Assembly: GCA_964058845.1 (NCBI GenBank)
Contig: CAXKVR010000182.1
Span: 1 to 19,607, forward strand
Origin: Carex sylvatica
Taxonomy: Eukaryota > Streptophyta > Magnoliopsida > Poales > Cyperaceae
Length of the DNA stretch: 19,607 bases
Reading direction: 5' to 3'
The notes below the pieces were generated by a model. The model was not told where the DNA came from. It did not search any database and saw only the letters and a list, made by a program, of their open reading frames with translations. This document shows positions 1 to 8,104 of this stretch, piece by piece. Each line of letters begins with the position of its first letter. Position 1 is the first letter of the stretch. The position numbers and the translations under genes were made by a program.

Positions 1-590
1 TGTTTTTATTAGTGGCAGGGACAAAATTGAATGGAAGTGGTCAAGCAGTGGAGAGTACACAGCATCCTCCATATACAGAATCATGGTCAGGGGCTGGAAA
101 AATTAAGTCTATACACATGGCGATTTGGAGGCTACCAATACCCCCTACTGTGAGGATATTTGTGTACCTGCTACTAAAGGAGAGGATTCTGATGGAAAGC
201 ATGATGCAGAGAAGGAATATGGGCACTGACGAGGGCTGCCACATGTGCCAGAACTGCCCCTTGGAGTCAGCCCTCCACCTAATGTATCTATGTCCAATTT
301 CTGTGCAAGTATGGTGTGAAATCGTGGCAATAGTAGGGAATAGAGTCATGGTACCGGCTTCCTTAGTCACTGAAGGTTTGTCTCAATCAAGAGAGCATGA
401 ATCAATGCATGGGAGTCATAGTCAGTGCAAAAAATGAACGGGGGGCGTTATTTTTCTGTGCTTGCTGGCATATTTGGAAGAGAAGAAATAAAAAATCTTC
501 TCAGGATCAGTAATCACAGCACGATTATTGGCTGAGAGGATTGTGGCAGAAGCAAGGCTTTGGCTCAAATATTGCAATGCAGGCACAAGG
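1..590 (+). pseudogene. LINE-type ORF2 C-terminal fragment (RT zinc-binding domain)
   Basis: The reading frame over roughly 100-330 carries the pattern of the zinc-binding domain that follows reverse transcriptase in plant non-LTR retrotransposons: IWRLPIPPTVRIFVYLLL, then an R..M..RRNM segment, a C-H-M-C pair, and LESALHLMYLCPISVQVW. The stretch before about 100 fits the same domain in another frame (GEYTASSIYRIM), so there is a frameshift. Around 445-500 a third frame reads LFFCACWHIWKRRNKK, matching the W..IW..RN motif usually found just downstream in these proteins. The element is cut by the window start, so the RT domain itself is not visible. Several frame changes and stops make it a dead relic. 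A host RNase H-like or reverse-transcriptase-derived gene is possible but less likely. The 3' end is not sharply defined. Confidence 0.75.
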
Positions 591-1062
591 CGCTTAATGG
601 TTATAAATCTATTACAGGATCCGGATTATATATGTGCTGTCTAGATGCTATATGTTAGGTTTTATTGCAATTTTATAAAGTAATTGATGTGTAAACCCTG
701 CTATCTTTAGAGTGTGTAGTAGGGTTACTGGTACGAGAATGGTACACAGTAGGGAATGTTGATGTTCCAAGTTCCAACGTTGTTTTTTTTACTGGTATTA
801 GAAAATTTCAATAGGCAGCTGCTGCCAATTTTTTTTTAAAAATAAAAAATTATTAAATAATATAGTGTAACAGAAAGTGTGGCTGGGATTTTCAATAGCA
901 TAGATGGATCCGAAAAAAAAATTCCACACCTTAACACTGACTTGGCCATAGACAATCCGGAAAATCTCACACACTCATTCAGTTTTCCTATATTTTGTTT
1001 AAATAATTTCTATAATGAAAAATTCCCAAGAGAGAGAGAGAGAGATGAGATAGGTTATTGAC
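591..1062. other. non-coding interval with (AG)n microsatellite
   Basis: No gene recognised. It holds AT-rich sequence with T-runs (781-790, 829-837), possibly the 3' tail of the LINE fragment, and an (AG)n run at about 1029-1045. That run lies just beyond the HISN4-like exon 2 and would be intronic CT-rich sequence on the minus strand. I looked for the next HISN4 exon on the minus strand here and did not find it. Confidence 0.5.
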
Positions 1063-1401
1063 ATCTCTGACATGGAAACCGAGATGACGAATAGCATTGC
1101 GCAGGCTTCTGACATTGGCAGCGCCATAGTCGAGCAGTGTTACCGCTGGTAAGAGTAGATGAAATGAGCTGAGGTAAGCTACTGTAAGGTATAGGGGCAG
1201 AGAAAGCAATAACTGAGTATATATAGCAAAAGTAAATAACAGTACCAATGCAAGCGTACTCTGGTGAGAGGAGGAGAAGGTGGTGGTGGAGGAACGGAGC
1301 GTGAAGGAGCGCTTCGATCTTTGTCAATAGCTGACAGAGGTGGCGGTGGCGGCTGTGGAGGAAGAGGGAGATAGAGACACAGCAAACGGCGGCGCCTCCA
1401 T
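1063..1401 (-). pseudogene. HISN4: HISN4-like 5' gene fragment (imidazole glycerol phosphate synthase), broken
   Basis: Two exons on the minus strand. Exon 1 (1401 down to 1260) starts with ATG and encodes a Ser/Thr/Arg-rich, acid-poor sequence typical of a chloroplast transit peptide (MEAPPFAVSLSPSSS at the start). A GT-AG intron of 114 bp (1259-1146) follows. Exon 2 (1145-1063) encodes VTLLDYGAANVRSLRNAIRH, the start of the glutamine-amidotransferase (HisH) half of the plant HisHF fusion enzyme. That enzyme makes imidazole glycerol phosphate plus AICAR in plastidial histidine synthesis. The intron phase joins correctly across the splice (A + CG = Thr). Codon 26 of exon 1 is TGA (1326-1324), a premature stop. 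No later exon is visible between 1063 and 1, where a LINE fragment lies instead. Either this is a truncated duplicate, or a real gene whose next intron contains the LINE fragment and leaves the window. The family match is firm; pseudogene status rests on the stop. Confidence 0.75.
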
Positions 1402-1404
1402 CGT

Positions 1405-1560
1405 GGCGCTCTAAGTTCTGTCTCTATCGATCGGAGGATTGGATTTCTCAGTTTTACGGGCCGAATAAAAGTAAATGAAAATAAATTTGGGCCTTTCGAC
1501 CGTGATTGGGCTCGAAATTTCTTCGTCTCTTTTAGCCCTTAGGGTCTTCTTGTGATCAAT
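1405..1560 (-). promoter_or_regulatory. putative promoter region of the HISN4-like fragment
   Basis: Upstream of the minus-strand ATG are two site II-type motifs written on the plus strand as TGGGCC (1488-1493) and TGGGCT (1507-1512), and a telo-box-like CCTTAGGGTC segment near 1538-1547. Such combinations are common in plant housekeeping promoters. No clear TATA box was identified. This suggests the fragment kept its own 5' flank and is not a retro-copy, consistent with the retained intron. Motif-level evidence only. Confidence 0.3.
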
Positions 1561-3448
1561 AGCAAACATGCGCACATATAGTATATTTTTATTTTTTTTT
1601 CTTATTTGCAAAATTATATTTATCATTGTACTCAATATAAAACAACAATATTTTTAACATGTGAAACAACTTTTGTGCGTAGCATAGAGTAATGAATTAT
1701 TTTATTTTGAAAACACGTGTCAAGATAATTAACAAATGCATGATTTGTATTGCATTATTCTTTTGAAAACACGTGTCAAGCATGTTCAACGGACTGTATT
1801 GCATTCTTCTTTTGGTGGCATGTAATTATCAATATTAGAGCGAAACAACATATAATTACTAGGCCAGCGGTAAGTTTGCGTTATGCAAGACCCGGTTATA
1901 ATTGTAAACCGCCATCTGTTAATTAGTGCATATCAATGTAACAAAAAATCAAAATTAATTTTGGTTTGTTTGGCTTGGTTGTCAATATTTTATTAGGCCG
2001 ATTCTTGTAATTTTATAAATGAAATTAATTTCGGTTTGACTATATTTTTTTTCGGTGTGAGCCGAACTAACAACTCAATGAACGTATGATATCCAATCTG
2101 AAATTTATTTATGACATTACTTAATTATATAATTAAGAGAAATATTCTGGTCTCCCAAGCCGTCATACCTGAGCGCGTCTTTCAACTAATTTAACAGAAA
2201 AAATATTTCAATTTTGTTTAACTTCCATTTGCAGCATTCATATTCAAACTTTTAAAATTTTATTAATAACATTTTAAAATGTTATTCACAAGTATTTAAA
2301 CCTTTATATGCAACCAATAAAATTTTAAAAATGTGTAATTTTAACTCTTAACTGCTTTTATCTTCAAGCCAAATCGTGTAAAAAAATTGATCACATTTCT
2401 TCGTGGATCTCATTTGAAAGATCGTGTAAACAATATTTGTATTTTTAGATTCATAAAATTGATCACAAATTATCGAAAAAATGAACGAGAATGATCAAAG
2501 AAAAAGAAAAACTATGGGTGAAAATATTTTTTTCTTTTTAGCTTGAATACAAAAGTAGTTACAAGTTATAACTACACAGATTTAGAATTAAATTGCTTGT
2601 AGACAGAGGTTTAAATGCTTGCGAGTAGCATTTTAAAATATTAGAAACAAAACTTTAAATTTGAAAAAAGAGAAATCGCAGAGATTATTTGGAATCGCAG
2701 CAGATTTATTTCCTTGTCTTTCTCTATATACACGCGTAACGCATCTCCAGTTCTCCCAACCTAGTCTTATCAAATTTACCGTACCATACCACGTGTAAAA
2801 CGGAATATAATACACAACACAACAAAGACAATGACATGTACAGTATGGTTGTTGGGTCTTAGATGAAACCAAACGCTAAGAGAAAAACTTTAACAACAGA
2901 GGCCTAGGGTCTACAGAAAAGCAATGACAATTAATGTATATGGTTCTAATAATGATTCTACACATATTTCATGTGTATCTTGTGAATTTCCGCAAATTCA
3001 TTTAACAATTTTATAACTAGCACCCTGCAAATTTGAACTCACTGATTTTGAAAATTTTCAAAACTTGATGCTTGATCAATTCAACACAAACCATTTATTT
3101 TAAGGTCTATACAATCAACTCATAAGCGTAAACTAAGAAAAATAGTAGAACTTTAGAAATAATAAAACAATTAAAGATAGAACTAACAAGACCACTTATC
3201 CTATGAGAAATCTATCTAATTAAAAAAATAAATATTACTTGAGAAGCAAGAAATTCATTTAATTCTGAATCGCCATCCATCTCACCCTTTTCTTTGGATT
3301 TCTCGAGTCCTCTCAACAAGAAACAGATTATTTACAAACTATCAATTGAAGGAAACATAATCAAACAAATTAAACACTAAAAAAACAATCATTAGAACCT
3401 GAAAATCACCAAAGAGATCATACAGTTTATTTTTCTTGTCTCATTTTT
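1560..3448. other. AT-rich intergenic region without a recognisable gene
   Basis: Apart from the G-box direct repeat, nothing codes here. Short open frames on either strand are low-complexity and resemble no family I know. Repeated simple phrases such as CATTTTAAAAT (near 2270 and 2630) are present. Confidence 0.5.
1705..1780. repeat. 20-bp direct repeat carrying G-boxes
   Basis: TTTTGAAAACACGTGTCAAG occurs exactly at 1705-1724 and at 1761-1780, 56 bp apart. Each copy contains the palindrome ACACGTGT with a CACGTG G-box core, a bZIP/bHLH binding site in plants. The related phrases GTATTGCATTATTC and GTATTGCATTCTTC around 1747 and 1797 indicate a small local tandem duplication. There is no gene nearby to regulate except the broken HISN4-like fragment. 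Confidence 0.6.
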
Positions 3449-3730
3449 GTCAAGTGGTCTCATGGTGACAAACTTGACGAGTTTTGACGAGATCTATCAA
3501 TTTGACAAACTTGAACAGCTTTTCGAACACCAGTGTCGTCTTGTTCACGCGACAAGAAGGTATGCACTTTTCGTGAGAGTAAAAAGTGACTTTTCGCGAC
3601 GGAATACCGTCATAAACGTATTTTTTTCTTTTAGTGACGGTACTTTTAACGACGGACTACCGTCATAAATGCACTTTTTCTCTCGCGAAAAGTGCCTACC
3701 TTGTTGTTTTGACGTCAAGTGGTCTCATGG
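3449..3730. repeat. 17-bp direct repeats flanking a foldback element
   Basis: GTCAAGTGGTCTCATGG occurs exactly at 3449-3465 and 3714-3730, 265 bp apart. Both copies are followed by similar GA-rich text containing TTTGACGAGTT. The right copy begins 12 bp after the foldback element at 3557-3702. This looks like a local duplication of the target neighbourhood. It is too long and too far from the left arm to be a simple target-site duplication. Confidence 0.6.
3557..3702. mobile_element. MITE-like foldback element with ~31-bp terminal inverted repeats
   Basis: The left arm (3557-3588) and the reverse complement of the right arm (3672-3702) agree at about 29 of 31 positions with one 1-base gap. 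The shared core is GCACTTTTCG followed by GAGAG and AAAAAGTG. The 83-bp interior holds two small palindromes, GACGGAATACCGTC and GACGGACTACCGTC, each followed by ATAAA. GACGG/CCGTC palindromes resemble subterminal repeats of plant CACTA elements, but no CACTA terminus or clean target-site duplication was found. It has no coding capacity. The class is uncertain: MITE, solo CACTA end, or foldback sequence. Confidence 0.6.
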
Positions 3731-3963
3731 CGATGAAGGATCTAAAGCATTTGACGAGTTCTGGCTTGTGCATTTAGGGTCTAAAGAGAAGCGGCTAGGC
3801 TTAAAGAAACAGATCTCGGAGAAAGAAAGAAATTACGGTGGCACTGAAAGAGGGGAAGCGAGATTGACTGCGCAAGAGATGAAAAAATCCTAGACGGGAG
3901 TTGAAAAATTTGAAGGAGACAAAATAAGGAGAGGAGCGGCTAATTGAGAGAAAAAAAATTAAC

Positions 3964-4180
3964 CAAGAACCGTCGTTTATAAACGACCGTTCCTGATAGT
4001 ACACAATCAAGAATGGTTGTTTAAAAAAAACAGTTCCTAATAGGTCAGAACAAATCAGGAACGATCGTTTATAAACAACCGTTCTTGATTGTGTTGATTG
4101 TACACAATTAAGAATGACTGTTTATATAAACGACAGTTCCTGATTTGTTCCGACCTATCAAGAACGGTTGTTTATAAATC
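3964..4180. repeat. tandem array of 4.5 imperfect palindromes
   Basis: Five related units start near 3964, 4007, 4055, 4108 and 4158 (spacings 43, 48, 53 and 50 bp). Each is an imperfect palindrome built on GAAC-N-GTCGTTTATAAACGAC-N-GTTC; the last is half a unit and runs straight into hAT coding sequence. Spacers alternate between TACACAA-type and GGTCNGAACAAAT-type, so units 3-4 with their spacers form a larger inverted repeat of about 52-bp arms (4041-4152) centred near 4097. Such palindrome arrays are typical of transposon subterminal regions where transposase binds. Whether these belong to the hAT element or to an older insertion truncating it is unknown. Confidence 0.7.
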
Positions 4181-5243
4181 AAAAGTGTGCTTACCACATA
4201 CTTAACCTCATCGTGAATGCAGGCCTTAAAATAAAAGCCGTAAACCTATTGATAATTAAATTTAAGGATGCTCTTAACCACATTGTTTCAAACCAAGAAA
4301 GAAAGACAATGGTTTACGATTATGTGTGGCCAGTATGGATTGAGCAAGTTGAGAGTACCTTGGGATAAAGATATCCATTGAAACTCTACCTATAGGATGT
4401 TGAACCGATGTCTTCCTTACTTAACAGTCATAGGGGAGATTTTGAGAAGCTCCACCCCCGAGAGAATGGCATTGGATCCCACCGACGAAGAATGAGAACA
4501 ACTACAAAGGCTTAGAAATTTTCTAGGAATCTTTTTTACAGTAACCGTCCAACTATCCTGCTCGTACTCACCGACGTTATTTGAGTTGCTCAAACATCTC
4601 TATAACATCTCCAAGGTATATCGTGAATTGTAACAACTAAATCCCATGATAAATCTCTCACGCCGATCATAGATGCCATGAAATAAAAATTTCTAAAATA
4701 ATGGGAAGATGTATCCCTCCTGACCATTATCGCAAGCTGCCTCAACCCGGCATACAAGTATTTCATGATCAGAATAGTTGAAATGTACAAAGAGAATATA
4801 TATTTAGACAAAACCGGAGTGGATACATACATGAATTCGAAGTTCAATGAGATGTTTAACTTATACAACTCAAGAATGGGTGATAACCAAAACCCGTCTT
4901 CGTTCTGTCCCGCTGCTAGTTATGAATATAAATATACATGTATTTTTAATCTTTATTATTTATAATATCTACATTATTTGTCCACTAATTATTTTTATTT
5001 TTTAATAGTTCCACTTTCAGGAGCACTAGCAGTGATGGATTGTTAGCTGATTTACAGTCCAAGAGCGAACCGCACACATCCACAAAGGAGTTATTGAGCT
5101 ATACTTCGATGCGCAACGAAAGTGAACAGTTTGACATCATGGCGTGGTGGAGGAGGAATGCAAGGGCCTATCCAATGCTGGCGATGATGGCCCGTGTTGT
5201 ATTTGCAGTGCCCGTATTAACTGTCCCTTCCGAAAGTTGTTTT
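4181..5243 (+). pseudogene. hAT transposase, 5' part (interrupted by copia insertion)
   Basis: This is the central and C-terminal part of an Ac/hAT-type transposase. Recognisable blocks in order: CAYHILNLIV (near 4189), RVPWDKDIH then NSTYRML (4355-4400), TPERMALDPTDEE (4456-4492), VQLSCSYSPTLFELL (4546-4590), LLTIIASCLNPAYKYF (4717-4764), and after a probable GT-AG intron (about 4919-5020) FDIMAWWRRNARAYP and ARVVFAVPVLTVPSES (5131-5236). The last is the start of the hAT dimerisation domain. The reading frame changes near 4320 and again between 4630 and 4669. In-frame stops occur at 4379 and 4493 (TGG to TGA, both at expected Trp) and at 4684 and 4699 (TAA). The N-terminal BED finger and the first part of the catalytic fold are absent; coding similarity begins directly after the palindrome array. 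The copia element splits a Cys codon at 5243/14586. Confidence 0.85.
5239..5243 (+). repeat. target-site duplication, left copy (GTTTT)
   Basis: GTTTT immediately precedes the TG of the 5' LTR and matches GTTTT just after the CA of the 3' LTR. Five bp is the standard copia integrase duplication. Collapsing the pair restores the hAT reading frame exactly. Confidence 0.95.
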
Positions 5244-5442
5244 TGTTAGTTTGTAATAATCTAGAAGTCAATAATACGATAAATTATCATAAAGCTTTGT
5301 TCATGAATTGAGTGATTAAATAAACTGTCATTTTGTTGCCTTGAATATTATTACATTTATGAATCATTCCTTTATCTGACTAGAGTCAATAACTGGAATT
5401 GTGAAACTTCATAATATAGATGTTATATATTCTTAAAAGTCA

Positions 5443-6372
5443 CTAACCGAGGTAATTAGCAGGAACACTAATTAACCGTTACAAGGTTAGTATGTGGATT
5501 AAAAGATGGTCAAGTTTTACAGACCACTGACAAGAGATGTCATTTTAATCACATAGATACATGTTCTAGGAACATGGTATTTGACAGACCCCGAATGAAA
5601 CATTAAATGGAATTGTGTATGTGTCATTAATGTTTTCATTCAGTGTTAAGTTCTAAAGTATGAGGTATTCATCTTTCCTACTAAGAGATGTGTATGTGTG
5701 ATTGTTATCTAACGCTGTCGGTAAAACGCAGTTATAACGGTAGCTTTTCGGTACACATAGCTTAGCTGAGGTAGTGATGGTTTACCAAAAGTACTATTGT
5801 CCCTCGTATCTCTATACGAGCTATAGCATCACTGGGCCCCTTGATAGAGTAAGATTATCTGCTAGCGGTATAATTACAAGAGTAATTATATTTGATAATC
5901 TGCTCAAGATCAAGAAAAGATTAAGTTTGCAAGGATGACACACACCTACCTTGAAACTGATCTGATAGCTATGAGACGAAAGAACTGACACGAGTAAAAT
6001 AGTTTACTGGATCGTGATATTGTACAGTACAGCATCATCTGTGTAATTGGATGGTCATGACGCGTTATGCCAGATGCCTCTCATGATTATAGAAGTTAAA
6101 ACAGTTTTAATTCTATTTACCAACATAACACAGATCCTATTGGGTCACACCGTATAGGAGCTAACCGGAGAATCTTATTGATTAATTATAAATTGATTAT
6201 AATTAATATTAAGATGGTTATAATTAATTATACGTGTTATAATTAAATTATAAATGTCATATAAATTGGCAAAGCAAAAACAAAAGGTTAATTTATAAAC
6301 GTACCCGTTACGTTGTATAAAAGTTACCGAAACAACAAACCGCAAGAAATATAATTGTTCAGAATAATTATA
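5443..6372. other. U3 chain of stem-loops
   Basis: A near-continuous series of inverted repeats. Examples, arm/arm: CTAACC/GGTTAG (5443, 5485) enclosing GGTAATTAG/CTAATTAACC; ATTAAAA/TTTTAAT (5498, 5543); CATGTTC/GAACATG (5560, 5570); GAATGAAACATTAA/TTAATGTTTTCATTC (5593, 5627); AGTGATG/CATCACT (5773, 5827) enclosing CTCGTAT/ATACGAG (5803, 5814); AGATTATC/GATAATCT (5852, 5894) enclosing TATAATTAC/GTAATTATA (5869, 5882); AGATCA/TGATCT (5907, 5958) enclosing GTTTGCAAGG/CCTTGAAAC; AGAAGTTAAAA/TTTTAATTCT (6091); TCCTAT/ATAGGA (6135, 6154); ATTAATTATAA/TTATAATTAAT (6181, 6197); TATAATT/AATTATA (6350, 6366). Density and arm length seem well above chance even for AT-rich DNA, but I could not run a shuffled control. 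The same chain recurs in the 3' LTR at +7356. Confidence 0.7.
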
Positions 6373-6418
6373 CGGATGTTAAATTAAATTTGGGCCAAGG
6401 GCATTTTGGTCTTTTTAC

Positions 6419-6547
6419 ACATGACATGTCATCATCCTTATCCACATGACATGTCATCATCCTTATCCATTCAATGGCATTTCCGTAAATGGCATTTTGG
6501 TAAATGGCATTTCCGTAAATGGCATTTTGGTAAATGGCATTTCCGTA
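6419..6547 (+). repeat. U3 tandem repeats: 2 x 25 bp and 5 x 15 bp
   Basis: Two perfect 25-bp units (6419-6443, 6444-6468) each contain the 12-bp palindrome ATGACATGTCAT. They are followed by five 15-bp units (6473-6547) alternating AATGGCATTTCCGTA and AATGGCATTTTGGTA in an A-B-A-B-A order. They end 23 bp before the TATA box, the usual place for enhancer repeats in plant retrotransposon U3. The 3' LTR copies (13775-13824, 13829-13903) are identical. Confidence 0.9.
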
Positions 6548-6570
6548 ATTCCTAAACCTCCTCAAATGCC

Positions 6571-6578
6571 TATAAATA
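6571..6578 (+). promoter_or_regulatory. TATA box of the 5' LTR
   Basis: TATAAATA in the context CCTATAAATAGAGGGG, directly after the U3 tandem repeats. Transcription would be expected to start about 25-35 bp downstream, near 6600-6610, marking the U3/R boundary. Position and sequence are typical of plant LTR promoters. The start itself is inferred. Confidence 0.75.
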
Positions 6579-6891
6579 GAGGGGTGAGGGTAGAGAGAAA
6601 AGTTGCTAATTCACATCGTATCGGATTGTCAGATCGATTCGAGTTTCTATTTTCTCTCTTTTTCGGTTGCGGTAGTTTACGGGATTCGGGATTCGGAAAT
6701 AATAGATTTGCGAAAGTCGCGGTATTTCTGTTTTTGCTTATTAGTGAATCAGAATAACTGCGGGTCGTGAATAGTGTTATTTCGTCCTTTTCTCGGTGAA
6801 TAGTGTTTTTGCAGAAAACCGCAGTTTACGGTATTTCTGGCAATAAGAAATAAACCGCTCTCTGGTTAGTCCTGGTGGATAACCGATAGAG

Positions 6892-6909
6892 GTATCACAC
6901 GTGTGATAC
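6892..6909. promoter_or_regulatory. 18-bp perfect palindrome with CACGTG core
   Basis: GTATCACACGTGTGATAC is a perfect palindrome centred on a G-box, in the transcribed part of the LTR (repeated at 14248-14265). As DNA it could bind bZIP/bHLH factors; as RNA it would be a stem with no loop. It sits inside a larger paired frame, CTCTGGTTA (6859) with TAACC-GAT-AGAG (6880), so it may be one more member of the stem-loop chain. Confidence 0.6.
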
Positions 6910-6955
6910 TCCGAGACGAGTCATTCCCTGGTGTAGCTCTTCTCGCTCGGTCTGC

Positions 6956-7195
6956 TTTCCAATCAGAATTTGGAAACAAGGTATATACAAGTTATATTAA
7001 TCTATTTAACTGGTAAGTAGATTAATGTTTTAGAAATCAATTATGGAGTAGATCTGTAAAAGGATTAAATAGGGTTCTGATGTCAAAGGAATACGGAAGG
7101 TGGACCCCTTGGAATGTTTCCTGACATACCCCGTTTAATCCTTGGATTAAGATTAGAAGTAAAATTTTTGTTTTACGTTCTTTCCGCACTTAATC
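6956..7195. other. U5 chain of back-to-back stem-loops
   Basis: Four consecutive hairpins fill this interval: TTTCCAA/TTGGAAA (6956, 6970); ATTAATCTA/TAGATTAAT (6996, 7018, 13-nt loop); a long nested stem AAGGATTAAA/TTTAATCCTT (7060, 7134) enclosing ATGTCA/TGACAT (7080, 7122) and an AAGG-TGGA-CCCCTT apex; and GATTAAG/CTTAATC (7145, 7189) enclosing GAAGTAAAA/TTTTACGTTC (7156, 7171). The third is the type member (module 1) of a family that recurs in the leader at 8304-8372 and in the integrase at 10190-10266. The chain lies next to the primer-binding site, where retroelement RNAs often carry packaging or priming structure. The role here is inferred. Confidence 0.7.
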
Positions 7196-7230
7196 AAATC
7201 AATGGGTTTGAACTGTCAAAACCCCAACAG

Positions 7231-7242
7231 TGGTATCAGAGC
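7231..7242 (+). other. primer-binding site for initiator-Met tRNA
   Basis: TGGTATCAGAGC, one base after the 5' LTR end, is complementary to the 3' end of plant initiator methionine tRNA, the standard minus-strand primer of plant copia elements. Confidence 0.95.
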
Positions 7243-7364
7243 ACAAGGCTCTCCCGCTGATTGATTTTCTAAAAGTTATAACTTATGCAAATTAGATGCA
7301 TATACCGCATATCGGTTTAATTCTTACATTTGCAGCTTAAGTCCAAACCGATTAGAAATGAGAT

Positions 7365-7496
7365 TTTCTTGGTTCGGTTCTACCGACTAAGAAAGTTAAA
7401 TTAGATTTAAGCTTTCTTTATGCTTTCTTATGAAATGTAAACTTTTACATTTCTTGGATCGGTTTTCCGACCGAGAAAGATAAAATAGGATTTTAT
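7365..7496 (+). repeat. 85-bp tandem duplication with covarying hairpins
   Basis: Copy a starts TTTCTTGGTTCGG at 7365; copy b starts TTTCTTGGATCGG at 7450. Each begins with a stem closed by TTTCTT/AAGAAA-type arms around CGGT/ACCG (copy a) or TCGG-TTTT-CCGA (copy b), followed by a second hairpin and then GCTTTCTTTATG. The second hairpin is TTAAAT-TAG-ATTTAA in copy a (7396-7410) and ATAAAAT-AGG-ATTTTAT in copy b (7480-7496): different letters, pairing kept. Two further relatives lie at 8105-8119 and 8138-8152. Confidence 0.75.
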
Positions 7497-7550
7497 GCTT
7501 TCTTTATGTTTTCGTTCTAAAACTTTCAACTGCGTTTGAGTATATCTAAG

Positions 7551-7969
7551 AATGTGATGAAGCAATAAAGTACCTGAGTAAGAGCTGTTAATCTCCACCC
7601 GTAAAAGACAAGGTTAATGTCAAGAAAAGTCTCGGCTTTTCGACTAACCCCTTTTACGTGTCCTGATAGCTGGCCCAAAGGGAACTTTGTCACGTTACCA
7701 AATTACTTTAACGCTTTTGAAATGGCAAAATGTAACTCTTTCGCCTTTTCGAAAACCTTCGGATAAGTAAAGTTCATCGAAGAATGTGATGAAGCAATAA
7801 AGTATCTTAGTAAGAGCTGTCATTTCCACACCGTAAAAGAGATGGTTCTGTCTAGGAAAGACTGAGTCTAAGAGGTCCTCGTGACCCCGGTCTTTCTTGG
7901 GAGCCCCTTTTACATGTCCTAATGGCTGGCCGAAAAGAAACTTTGTCACATTACCAAATTGCTTTATGG
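7551..7969 (+). repeat. 232-bp imperfect tandem duplication containing hairpins
   Basis: AATGTGATGAAGCAATAAAG begins both copies, at 7551 and 7783. Each copy ends with AACTTTGTCAC-TTACCAAATT followed by a CTTTA segment (near 7710 and 7963). Inside each is a hairpin with GTAAAAG/CTTTTAC outer arms: 7600-7658 (CGTAAAAG/CTTTTACG, inner GGTTA/TAACC and GAAAAG/CTTTTC) and 7833-7913 (inner GGTTC/GAGCC and GAAAGAC/GTCTTTC). The inner arms differ between copies but both remain complementary. There is no coding potential. Confidence 0.8.
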
Positions 7970-8104
7970 ACCGAAAGAATATCTGATTTTAAAACATATA
8001 AATTGTTTATGTGCTTTAAACGGTATGAATAAGAACTGAGCATAGCTGCAAAATAAAGAATTAGTAACTGATAAATAATATACCTGACTTGGTCCCGTAT
8101 ATAA

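Larger units (their letters stand above)
5244..7229 (+). repeat. 5' long terminal repeat (1986 bp)
   Basis: Starts TGTTAGTTTG and ends CCCCAACA; identical in length to 12600-14585. It carries U3 (stem-loop chain, tandem repeats), a TATA box at 6571 and probable R/U5 downstream. Nearly 2 kb is long for a copia LTR. A 103-codon open frame at 6446-6757 spans the tandem repeats and TATA region and is an accident of the 15-bp repeats, not a gene. Confidence 0.97.

Noticed and set aside
988..1248. Reading the HISN4-like segment as one uninterrupted minus-strand protein
   Set aside because: The codons before VTLLDYG in that frame are intronic, and those after the RD codon run into CT-repeat sequence; the two-exon model with matching phase explains the family sequence better.
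1861..1915. Possible SINE or tRNA-like promoter boxes (GGCCAGCGGTAAG ... GACCCGGTTATAA)
   Set aside because: Only a loose box A resemblance and a poor box B; no cloverleaf, 3' tail or target duplication could be seen.
6446..6757. 103-codon open frame in both LTRs, with NGISVNGILV repeats
   Set aside because: It is produced by the 15-bp tandem repeats, crosses the TATA box and probable transcription start, and resembles no protein family.
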